DNA from: DATKFM01 sp035544395
Lineage (GTDB): Bacteria > Pseudomonadota > Alphaproteobacteria > Dongiales > Dongiaceae
Direction of reading: 5' to 3'
Length of the DNA stretch: 9,109 bases
Assembly: GCA_035544395.1 (NCBI GenBank)
Contig: DATKFM010000045.1
Span: forward strand, 1-9,109
Below are positions 1 to 5,594 of the stretch, in pieces; position 1 is the first letter of the stretch; each line of letters starts with the position of its first letter. Position numbers and translations under genes: made by a program. The notes beneath the pieces are model-generated. The model was not told the origin of the DNA. It saw only the letters and a program-made list of their open reading frames with translations, and did no database searches.

Positions 1-129
1 GCCAAGGCCGTGGGTAAGACCGGCGGCGTTTCGTTGACAGTGACCGGCCGCGGGACCATATCCCTGGAGCGGCTGAAAAAAGCCCATGAATCCTGGCTGC
101 CGGGCTATATGAACGGCAAGGCAAGTTAG
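1..129 (+). CDS. purL: Phosphoribosylformylglycinamidine synthase subunit PurL, C-terminal end (partial)
   Basis: Only the last 42 codons are present; the gene runs in from before base 1 and stops at TAG 127-129. The visible tail ends in a LERLKKAHESWLPGYM-type sequence, which matches the C-terminus of the small alphaproteobacterial/Gram-positive type PurL. PurL is the ATP-dependent synthetase subunit that converts formylglycinamide ribonucleotide to its amidine in cytoplasmic purine synthesis, working with PurQ and PurS. The identification rests on this short tail and on the downstream bolA and grxD genes, a neighbourhood common in alphaproteobacteria. The bolA start lies 14 nt after the stop, so the genes are probably co-transcribed. 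The catalytic region cannot be seen. Confidence 0.82.
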   Translation, partial: AKAVGKTGGVSLTVTGRGTISLERLKKAHESWLPGYMNGKAS

Positions 130-143
130 GCGAGGAAACGACG

Positions 144-377
144 ATGGCGATGGAAGCGGCCGATATCGAGAAGCTGATCAAGGATGCGCTGCCCGGCGCC
201 ATCGTGCGGATCGAGGATCTGCGCGGCGACGGCGACCATTACGCCGCCTATGTCGAGGCCGCCGAGTTCGCCGGCAAGACCCGCATCCAGCAGCACCAGA
301 TGGTTTACCAGGCGCTCCGCGGCAAGATGGGCGATCAGCTCCATGCGCTGGCGCTACAGACCGCCGCCCCGAAATAG
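144..377 (+). CDS. bolA: BolA family protein (iron-sulfur / stress-related)
   Basis: This 77-residue protein covers the whole single BolA domain. It has the loop GDGDHY (residues 28-33), the core helix with RIQQHQMVYQAL (residues 47-58) containing the family's conserved histidine (H51), and the family-typical end LHALAL (residues 66-71). BolA-like proteins bind a [2Fe-2S] cluster jointly with CGFS monothiol glutaredoxins and act in iron sensing or cluster delivery. The partner gene grxD follows 42 nt downstream, which supports that role here. The start at 144 is preferred because GAGG lies at 132-135, 8 nt upstream; an in-frame ATG at 150 is the alternative. There is no signal peptide, so it is cytoplasmic. 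Whether it behaves like BolA or IbaG in E. coli terms cannot be decided from sequence alone. Confidence 0.93.
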   Translation: MAMEAADIEKLIKDALPGAIVRIEDLRGDGDHYAAYVEAAEFAGKTRIQQHQMVYQALRGKMGDQLHALALQTAAPK

Positions 378-419
378 CGTATAGTCAGGACAACTTTTCA
401 GGACCCAAAGGACGCAACT

Positions 420-755
<336 letters not shown>

Positions 756-770
756 CGGCCACCCTTTCAC

Positions 771-800
771 GAAAAGGGGCGGCTGCGGTCGCCCCTTTTC
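771..800. terminator. Strong, probably bidirectional intrinsic terminator between grxD and the DUF3300 gene
   Basis: A perfect 11-bp inverted repeat is visible: GAAAAGGGGCG (771-781) pairs with CGCCCCTTTTC (790-800) around an 8-nt loop (782-789). Because the stem itself carries A4 and T4 at its ends, a short U-run follows the GC core when read from either strand. It would end the purL-bolA-grxD transcript on the plus strand and could also stop transcription of the convergent DUF3300 gene, which ends at 864. The U-tract is short (TTTTCTC on the plus strand), so efficiency is uncertain. Confidence 0.8.
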
Positions 801-863
801 TCAGGTCCTGATGTGGAATTTGTTCCTATTACTCGGAAATCCGGGAATGCATCCTGCCGCCGA

Positions 864-2288
864 TCACCGGCGTCCGCCGCCGCGGCCACCGCCGCGCATC
901 CCACCCATGCTCCGGGAGCCGCGGCTGCTCTGCATCCTCGTGGTCGAGCCGCGGTTGTAGCCGCCGAAGGCGCCCGAATTGGATCTCGACCGCGACCGAT
1001 CGTAGCTCGATCCGCTGCGGTTCGAGCGGCTGTCATTCAGACTCCGGCTGCCCTGGTCGCGTGTCCTGCTCGACTCACGGCTGGAAGAATAATTGCCGAG
1101 CGACGACTTCTTCTCGCCCCTCAGATTCGTGTCGCCGCTGAGCTTGCCCTGATTGCGCAAGGCCGGGTTCGTCAGCTTGGGCTGTTTCGCGGCTCCCGTC
1201 TTCGGCTGCTTCGCCGGCAGCGTGCCGGTATTACTGCGGCCCGCGTTCTTCTTAACACCCGCCGCCTGCTTCTGACGGGCCTTGTTTGGATTCCATTTCA
1301 GCTTGTCCTTGCCGTTCGCCCACTGCTTGTCCGCGTTGAACCGGTCGCCGGTGCGGTGATCGACCCTGTTGCGGTCGCCGATGTCGACATTGCCGCCGCG
1401 GCAGCAATCGGCGCCGACATTGATGTCGATTTCGCTGTTGTTCCAGTCGAAGCCATAGCCGAAGGCGCCACCGACAATGGCGCCAGCAACGAACATCGCG
1501 CCCGGCGACCAGTAGGGCTGGTGGGACACATAGACCGGCGGCGGATAGGCGATGGGATGCGCGGGGTGGGGTAGGACGGCGCCCGGCGGCAAAGCGATGG
1601 GATGCTCAGGATGAGGAATCGAGGCATCCGGCGGCAAGGCGATGGGAGGTTCGGGCCGGACACCATCGGGCGGATTGAAGATAGGATGGTCGGGCGGATA
1701 ATCGGGAATGTAGATGTAATCGGGATCGGACGAGTCGATGTACCAGTAGTCATCCAACCAATACACCACCTGAAATTCATTGGCCTGCAGATAGCCGCTG
1801 TTCGCCGCCTCGGCGCGGAGCTGCTGGATCATGTCCAAGACGTCATCCAGTTGGTCGATGACGGCATTGCCCAGGGCCTTGGTCCATTCGAGGTCGGCGT
1901 TCATCTTCTCGATGACTTCCGGATAGTTGATCAGCGCCAGGATCGACGGGTCCCACTCGGCGTTGGGCTCGAGCTTCTGATCCTTCTTGCGCTTGGTCAG
2001 GAAGCGTTGCGCCTCCACGATCTGCAGCGGGTTGGTCGCGGCCGGGAGGACGATGGCCAGGAGGTCATCGGAATAGAACGCCACCGGCGCCACCACCCGG
2101 CGCAGCTCGTCCGGCCCGAGGAAAGCCGGGAGCGTCGCCGCGGCCTCTTGGGCGGCCGCGTCGTCCTGCGCCTGGGCGGGCGCTGCCGCGCAAAGAAACA
2201 AGCCGGCGCCGGCAACGAGAGCGCAGCGGACGAGGTGGCCAAGCATCTGGCCAAACTGCAGACGAATTCGGGGCTTCAAGTTCCACAT
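864..2288 (-). CDS. Exported DUF3300 domain protein with Pro-rich repeats and Arg/Gly/Ser-rich tail
   Basis: The product has 474 residues and its function is unknown. The N-terminus is a signal peptide: basic residues, a hydrophobic stretch (about 19-36) and a likely cleavage site after AQA at residue 40. A DUF3300 domain follows (about 55-170), recognised from VAPVAFYSDDLLAIVLPAAT (66-85), WDPSILALINYPEVI (112-126), LEWTKALGNA (133-142) and repeated QL/IQQLRAEA helices. Next come a YIYIPDYPP segment, three 15-residue proline-rich units (215-259), a glycine-rich hydrophobic stretch (261-282) that may insert in or lie against a membrane, and a long low-complexity tail (about 320-474) rich in Lys, Ser, Arg and Gly that ends GGMRGGGRGGGRR. 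A periplasmic or envelope location is inferred. No clear Shine-Dalgarno sequence precedes the ATG at 2288; an ATG at 2246 (residue 15) would still leave a full signal peptide. The DUF2950 gene often paired with this family is not adjacent. Confidence 0.9.
   Translation of the reverse strand: MWNLKPRIRLQFGQMLGHLVRCALVAGAGLFLCAAAPAQAQDDAAAQEAAATLPAFLGPDELRRVVAPVAFYSDDLLAIVLPAATNPLQIVEAQRFLTKRKKDQKLEPNAEWDPSILALINYPEVIEKMNADLEWTKALGNAVIDQLDDVLDMIQQLRAEAANSGYLQANEFQVVYWLDDYWYIDSSDPDYIYIPDYPPDHPIFNPPDGVRPEPPIALPPDASIPHPEHPIALPPGAVLPHPAHPIAYPPPVYVSHQPYWSPGAMFVAGAIVGGAFGYGFDWNNSEIDINVGADCCRGGNVDIGDRNRVDHRTGDRFNADKQWANGKDKLKWNPNKARQKQAAGVKKNAGRSNTGTLPAKQPKTGAAKQPKLTNPALRNQGKLSGDTNLRGEKKSSLGNYSSSRESSRTRDQGSRSLNDSRSNRSGSSYDRSRSRSNSGAFGGYNRGSTTRMQSSRGSRSMGGMRGGGRGGGRR
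1512..1646 (-). repeat. Three 45-bp (15-residue) tandem repeats inside the DUF3300 gene
   Basis: The units occupy 1602-1646, 1557-1601 and 1512-1556. They encode PIALPPDASIPHPEH, PIALPPGAVLPHPAH and a diverged third copy starting PIAYPPPVYVSH. The word gatgggatgc recurs exactly 45 bases apart (1551-1560 and 1596-1605 on the plus strand). The segment links the DUF3300 domain to the glycine-rich hydrophobic stretch and would form an extended proline-rich spacer. Confidence 0.8.
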
Positions 2289-2366
2289 CGCCGGCGAACG
2301 GTATGCCAGAAAAGCCGCGAGTTCTACTGCCGTGTGGTAACGCTCGTGTGCGGCGCGCGCCGCGGC

Positions 2367-3137
2367 TCAGCCCCAGGCGTAGGAGGCCATGCTCAGGCTG
2401 CCATGGGCGAAGCTGCGGTGAAGCGCGCGGCCGGGGCGGCCGTCGCCGGCACCCATGGCGACGAACAGCGGCAGGAAATGCTCGTCGCGGGGATGGGCCA
2501 TCTTGGCCTCGGGCCGGGTCGCGCGGTAGCCGACCAGCGCCTCTTCATCGCCCGCCAGGATGCGGTCGTTGAGCCATTCGTCGAAGGCTATCGCCCAGGG
2601 CGCCGCGTTCTCGCTGTCGATCGCGAATTGCCGCAGGTTGTGCACCGCGCCGCCGCTGGCCAGGATCAGCGTTCGCCCTTCCTGCCGCAGGTTGCGCAAC
2701 GCCTGGCCGAGCCGCCGGTGATGGGCCGGATCCAGATGCGCCTGGATCGAGAGCTGCGTCACCGGGATATCGGCATCGGGATAGATCAGCGTCAGCGGAT
2801 TCCAGGCACCATGATCGAGGCCGCGGCCCGGATCCACCGCCACCTGGAAACCCGCCGCCTGCAGATCCTTCTCCACCCGCGCCGCCAGTTCGGGCGCGCC
2901 GGGCGCAGGATAGCGCAGGCGGTAGAGCGCTTCGGGAAAGCCGTAGAAATCATGGATGGTCTTGGGCTGCGCCACGCCGCTGACCGCCGGCTGCGCCGTC
3001 TCCCAATGGGCGGACACGCAGAGAATCGACTCCGGCCGCCCCAGCATGTCGCCGAGCCCGGCCATGTACTGCCGCGCCGGGATATCCTCGAACACCAGCG
3101 TCGGCGCGCCGTGGGAAACGAAAACAGCGGGAAACAT
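2367..3137 (-). CDS. ygiD: LigB-type extradiol dioxygenase, YgiD / 4,5-DOPA dioxygenase-like
   Basis: The product has about 256 residues (numbered from the ATG at 3137) and covers one class III (LigB superfamily) extradiol dioxygenase domain. Likely metal ligands are H9 in FVSHGAP, H44 in SAHWE and H220 in DEHFLPLF. The 35-residue spacing of the first two fits the YgiD family. H109 (LDHGAWNP) and H166 (GGAVHN) are conserved family histidines, probably catalytic. Relatives use Fe(II) or Zn(II) and open catechol rings such as L-DOPA at the 4,5 position; the substrate here is unknown. The start was chosen because GGAG at 3144-3147 lies 6 nt from the ATG at 3137. An ATG at 3140 is only 3 nt away, and a TTG at 3149 is possible but overlaps that site. 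There is no signal peptide, so it is probably cytoplasmic. The DUF3300 gene starts 78 nt downstream on the same strand with no clear terminator between them. Confidence 0.92.
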   Translation of the reverse strand: MFPAVFVSHGAPTLVFEDIPARQYMAGLGDMLGRPESILCVSAHWETAQPAVSGVAQPKTIHDFYGFPEALYRLRYPAPGAPELAARVEKDLQAAGFQVAVDPGRGLDHGAWNPLTLIYPDADIPVTQLSIQAHLDPAHHRRLGQALRNLRQEGRTLILASGGAVHNLRQFAIDSENAAPWAIAFDEWLNDRILAGDEEALVGYRATRPEAKMAHPRDEHFLPLFVAMGAGDGRPGRALHRSFAHGSLSMASYAWG

Positions 3138-3143
3138 CATCGA

Positions 3144-3147
3144 CTCC
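3144..3147 (-). promoter_or_regulatory. Ribosome binding site that decides the dioxygenase start
   Basis: GGAG on the minus strand is followed after 3 nt by one ATG (3140) and after 6 nt by a second (3137). The wider spacing is more usual and favours 3137. The upstream TTG at 3149 would absorb this site into the coding sequence. Confidence 0.55.
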
Positions 3148-3216
3148 AAGCCATCAAGCCAGTCTTAGAGATGTTCCGGGAAATGCGCGCTGTAAAGAAG
3201 GCACGGCCGCGTAACT

Positions 3217-3253
3217 GCCAAAGCAAAACGGGCCGGCATCGCTGCCGGCCCGT
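3217..3253 (-). terminator. Intrinsic terminator of rpsD
   Basis: Read on the minus strand, a perfect 10-bp stem (ACGGGCCGGC, plus-strand positions 3244-3253, pairing with 3228-3237) closes a 6-nt loop and is followed at once by a T-rich run, TTTTGCTTTGG. It lies 22 nt past the rpsD stop codon and separates rpsD from the dioxygenase gene downstream, so the latter probably has its own promoter. Confidence 0.88.
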
Positions 3254-3275
3254 CTGTAACTCGCTTACCCGCCGC

Positions 3276-3890
3276 TTAGTGCGAATAATATTCGATGACG
3301 CGGTTCGGCTCCATCTGCACCGGGTAGGGCACGTCGGCCAGCTTCGGCGAACGCAGGAAGGTCGCCTTCAGCAGCTTGTGGTCGACATTGATGTAATCGG
3401 GCACGTCGCGCTCGGCGGACTGGATCGCTTCCAGGATCAGCGCCATCTCCCGCGACTTCTCCTTCACCTCGATCACGTCGTTGTCCTTGACGCTGTAGGA
3501 GCCGATGTTGACCCGGCGGCCATTGACCTTGACGTGGCCGTGGTTCACCAGCTGGCGCGAGGCAAACACCGTCGGCGCGAACTTCGCGCGGTACACCACC
3601 GTGTCCAGGCGCCGCTCCAGCAGCGCCACCAAGTTCTCGCCGGAGTCGCCGCGGCGGCGCATGGCTTCGTCATAGATGCGGCGGAACTGGCGCTCGCCGA
3701 TGTTGCCGTAGTAGCCCTTCAGCCGCTGCTTGGCAGTCAGCTGCAGGCCGTATTCCGACGGCTTCTTGCGGCGCTGGCCATGTTGGCCGGGGCCGTATTC
3801 GCGCTTGTTTATCGGGCTTTTCGGACGGCCCCAGAGGTTAACCCCGAGGCGGCGGTCGATCTTGTATTTCGATTCCTGCCGTTTCGACAT
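3276..3890 (-). CDS. rpsD: 30S ribosomal protein S4
   Basis: This 204-residue protein is recognisable along its full length. The N-terminal part has SKYKIDRRLGVNLWGR and the REYGPGQHGQRRK segment (30-42). A helical region with ERQFRRIYDEAMRRRG (66-81) follows. The S4 RNA-binding fold has LLERRLDTVVYRAKFAPT (90-107) and SRQLVNHGHVKVNGRRVN (111-128). The end is EYYSH. There are no cysteines, so it is the zinc-free form of S4. S4 is a primary binder of 16S rRNA that starts 30S assembly and affects decoding accuracy; in some bacteria it also represses its own mRNA. The ATG at 3890 was chosen because AAGGAG ends 5 nt upstream; a TTG 21 nt further upstream would place that site inside the gene. It stands alone with its own promoter and terminator, not inside the ribosomal-protein alpha operon as in E. 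coli. Confidence 0.98.
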   Translation of the reverse strand: MSKRQESKYKIDRRLGVNLWGRPKSPINKREYGPGQHGQRRKKPSEYGLQLTAKQRLKGYYGNIGERQFRRIYDEAMRRRGDSGENLVALLERRLDTVVYRAKFAPTVFASRQLVNHGHVKVNGRRVNIGSYSVKDNDVIEVKEKSREMALILEAIQSAERDVPDYINVDHKLLKATFLRSPKLADVPYPVQMEPNRVIEYYSH

Positions 3891-3997
3891 GGAATCTCCT
3901 TTCTTTATCAATATGTTGTCCCGATAGTTCCAGCAACCTCCGGAGAGGCTCGGACGGGGTCGCGGCCATACACCGCCACCCGCTTTTTCGGGAATTG
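3891..3997 (-). promoter_or_regulatory. Untranslated leader of rpsD, possible site of control
   Basis: The predicted start point near 3997 and the ATG at 3890 leave a leader of about 105 nt. It contains a hairpin at 3958-3980 (GGT-x-GCGG pairing with CCGC-x-ACC around a 7-nt loop) and a short CCTC/GAGG hairpin at 3937-3948. S4 represses translation by binding its own mRNA in several bacteria, so autoregulation is possible, but neither element matches a known S4 leader that I can recognise. Confidence 0.35.
3896..3901 (-). promoter_or_regulatory. Strong Shine-Dalgarno of rpsD
   Basis: AAGGAG on the minus strand, 5 nt before the ATG at 3890. It fixes the S4 start and is among the strongest ribosome sites in this window, as expected for a highly translated ribosomal protein. 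Confidence 0.85.
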
Positions 3998-4003
3998 GCC
4001 GGG

Positions 4004-4032
4004 TTTCTAGCCGCCACCCCGCGCCCTGTCAA
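4004..4032 (-). promoter_or_regulatory. Sigma-70-type promoter of rpsD
   Basis: On the minus strand TTGACA (4027-4032) is separated by exactly 17 nt from TAGAAA (4004-4009). The -35 box is the perfect consensus and the spacer is optimal. It lies in the 265-nt gap between rpsD and the divergent VOC gene. That gap otherwise holds the rpsD leader and, at its far end, the ribosome site of the VOC gene; I found no convincing promoter for the VOC gene. Confidence 0.75.
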
Positions 4033-4144
4033 ATCGCCGGCCGCGACCGTGATCCACGGTTTTCGAGCGCGAACGGCTACGCCGGGAGCCGCCGATGCGT
4101 CATACTGTCATGCTATCCCTGCAATCGGGGGATGCATATTCAGG

Positions 4145-4149
4145 GGAGG
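4145..4149 (+). promoter_or_regulatory. Ribosome binding site that decides the VOC gene start
   Basis: GGAGG within an extended GGGGAGGA run, 6 nt before the ATG at 4156. An in-frame ATG at 4132 lies before this site and has no comparable sequence in front of it. Confidence 0.75.
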
Positions 4150-4155
4150 AACGAC

Positions 4156-4758
4156 ATGGCCCGGAAAGCAAAGCGTTCAACCAAATCAGCCAAGCGCGCG
4201 CCCGCGCGCAAGCCCGCGAAGAAAAAGGCCGCGGCCCGCAAGCCGGCGGCGAAGAAGAAAGCCGCTGCCCGCAAGCCTGCCGCGCGGAAACCGGCGCCGC
4301 CTTACGGCTATCGCAGCGTGACGCCGCATATCGTGCTGCGCGGCGCGGCCCAAGCGCTCGATTTCTACAAGGCCGCGCTCGGCGCCATCGAACGCATCCG
4401 CATGGCGACGCCCGATGGCGCGCGACTGATGCATGCGGAGATGCAGATCGGCGACTCCGTCATCATGATGTCTGACGAATTCCCGGAGATGAACACCGGC
4501 GCCCGGGCGCCTAATGTGCTGGGCGCCACCACGGGCTCGATCCACCTTTATTCCGAGGATATCGAAGAACTGTTCAGCCGCGCCGTCGCCGCCGGCATGA
4601 CCGTGCTGATGCCGCTGCAGGACATGTTCTGGGGCGATCGCTATGGCAGGCTGCGGGATCCTTTCGGCCATCAATGGAGCATCGCCAAGCAGGTGCGCAA
4701 GATGACGCCGGGAGAAATCGCCGAAGCGGCAAAGGCCGCGTTCGCCGCCCACAAATAA
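4156..4758 (+). CDS. PhnB-like VOC (glyoxalase/dioxygenase-fold) protein with histone H1-like N-terminal tail
   Basis: The product has 200 residues in two parts. Residues 1-48 are almost wholly Lys, Arg, Ala and Pro, with two perfect AKKKAAARKPA copies (21-31, 32-42) and a partial third. This resembles the tails of histone H1-like bacterial proteins and should be disordered and able to bind nucleic acid. Residues 52-178 form a VOC domain of the PhnB/3-demethylubiquinone-methyltransferase-like group: VTPHIVLRGAAQALDFYKAALGA (55-77), GSIHLYSEDIEELF (127-140), MFWGDRYGRLRDPFGHQWSIA (157-177). A helical end follows (KMTPGEIAEAAKAAF). The substrate is unknown; most PhnB-like proteins have no assigned reaction. 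The start at 4156 is supported by GGAGG at 4145-4149, 6 nt upstream. An upstream in-frame ATG at 4132 lies before this ribosome site and is less likely. The gene diverges from rpsD and converges on trmJ with only 2 nt between stop codons. Confidence 0.9.
   Translation: MARKAKRSTKSAKRAPARKPAKKKAAARKPAAKKKAAARKPAARKPAPPYGYRSVTPHIVLRGAAQALDFYKAALGAIERIRMATPDGARLMHAEMQIGDSVIMMSDEFPEMNTGARAPNVLGATTGSIHLYSEDIEELFSRAVAAGMTVLMPLQDMFWGDRYGRLRDPFGHQWSIAKQVRKMTPGEIAEAAKAAFAAHK
4216..4298 (+). repeat. 33-bp tandem repeat encoding the AKKKAAARKPA units
   Basis: Two full units (4216-4248 and 4249-4281) encode the same 11 residues, followed by a shortened third unit (AARKPA). The two full units differ at five bases, all in third codon positions and all synonymous. 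This indicates that the repeat is old enough to have drifted while its peptide was kept. Confidence 0.85.
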
Positions 4759-4760
4759 CG

Positions 4761-5591
4761 CTACGATCCGGCGGGGCGCCGCTTCGGCCGGCGCACCCGC
4801 TGGTGGGCCAGCTCCTTGATGATGCCGTGCAGCGTGCGGATTTCCTGCTCCGTGAGATCCGCGCGCTGGAAGATGTTCCTGATATTGCGCACCATGCTCG
4901 GCCGCTTCTCGGCATTGCGCAGGAAGCCGCAATCGACCAGTTCCTGCTCCAGATGGGCGAAGAAGTTGAGCAGTTCCTCCTTCGAGGCCGGGCCGGTCTG
5001 GTTGGTGACGAGTTGTCGCGGCGGCACGCCGCTGCCGGCCTGGAACCATTCATAGCCGATCAGCAGCACCGCCTGCGCCAGATTGAGCGAGGAGAAGGCC
5101 GGATTGAGCGGCACCTGCAGCACCGTGTCGGCCAGCGGAATGTCGTCATTATGCAGGCCCGTACGCTCCGGCCCGAACAGCACGCCGGTCCTTTCGCCGC
5201 GCCCCAGCGCCGCGCGCATCTCCGTCGCCGCCTGACGCGGCGTCACCACCGGCTTGATCTGGCCACGATGGCGCGCCGTCGTGGCATAGACACGGCTGAG
5301 ATCGGCGACCGCCTCCGCCGTGCTGTCGAATAGCCGCACATTGTCGATCACGGCGTCGGCGCCGGAAGCCGCCGCCACCGCCTTGCGGTTTGGCCAGCCG
5401 TCCCGTGGCCGCACCAGCCGCAGATCGACCAGCCCGCAATTCAACATGGCCCGCGCTGCCGTGCCGATGTTCTCGCCGAGCTGCGGCTCCACCAGGATGA
5501 TCGCCGGCCCGGCGCCGGGCTTGGCGCGTCCGTCCTTCATATGGCCGGGATAGACGCGATCGGATTTCTTGCTGCGGTCGGTGCCGGACAT
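4761..5591 (-). CDS. trmJ: TrmJ-type tRNA 2'-O-methyltransferase (SpoU/TrmH family)
   Basis: This 276-residue protein belongs to the SPOUT class of AdoMet-dependent RNA ribose methyltransferases. All three family motifs are visible: motif 1 at EPQLGENIGTAARAMLNCGL (35-54) with the catalytic-type arginine R47, motif 2 at LFGPERTGL (138-146), and motif 3 at LNPAFSSLNLAQAVLL (162-177) that builds the knotted AdoMet pocket. The C-terminal extension (about 200-265) is typical of TrmJ, which methylates the ribose at position 32 of tRNAs in E. coli; position 32 specificity here is inferred. The ATG at 5591 follows the cimA stop by 3 nt (TAA-GCC-ATG) without a Shine-Dalgarno sequence, so translation is probably coupled to cimA. 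A later ATG at 5540 (residue 18) would leave the catalytic fold intact. The last residues are Arg/Pro/Lys-rich. Confidence 0.93.
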   Translation of the reverse strand: MSGTDRSKKSDRVYPGHMKDGRAKPGAGPAIILVEPQLGENIGTAARAMLNCGLVDLRLVRPRDGWPNRKAVAAASGADAVIDNVRLFDSTAEAVADLSRVYATTARHRGQIKPVVTPRQAATEMRAALGRGERTGVLFGPERTGLHNDDIPLADTVLQVPLNPAFSSLNLAQAVLLIGYEWFQAGSGVPPRQLVTNQTGPASKEELLNFFAHLEQELVDCGFLRNAEKRPSMVRNIRNIFQRADLTEQEIRTLHGIIKELAHQRVRRPKRRPAGS

Positions 5592-5594
5592 GGC

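Noticed and set aside
813..1574. Plus-strand 253-codon open frame opposite the DUF3300 tail
   Set aside because: It is Ala/Arg/Val-rich with no domain or ribosome site. It is the shadow of the low-complexity Arg/Gly/Ser tail on the other strand.
2350..2363. 14-bp perfect palindrome gcggcgcgcgccgc between the dioxygenase and DUF3300 genes, as terminator or operator
   Set aside because: It can form only a 5-bp stem with a 4-nt loop and has no T-run on either side. Such GC palindromes are expected by chance in this composition.
3154..3227. Promoter for the dioxygenase (TTTACA at 3190-3195 on the minus strand)
   Set aside because: No acceptable -10 box lies 16-18 nt downstream, so it was not listed, although a promoter is expected after the rpsD terminator.
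3891..3911. TTG start giving S4 seven extra residues
   Set aside because: The extension would contain the strong AAGGAG ribosome site, which is correctly spaced for the ATG at 3890 and the usual MSKR-type N-terminus.
1602..4010. An 802-codon open frame on the plus strand running antisense through DUF3300, the dioxygenase and rpsD
   Set aside because: It crosses three clearly conserved genes, two intergenic gaps and the rpsD terminator. Its sequence is Arg/His/Val-rich with no domain. It reflects scarce stop codons in GC-rich DNA read opposite to genes.
4132..4155. Upstream ATG start for the VOC gene
   Set aside because: It would absorb the GGAGG ribosome site at 4145-4149 into coding sequence, and it has no ribosome site of its own.
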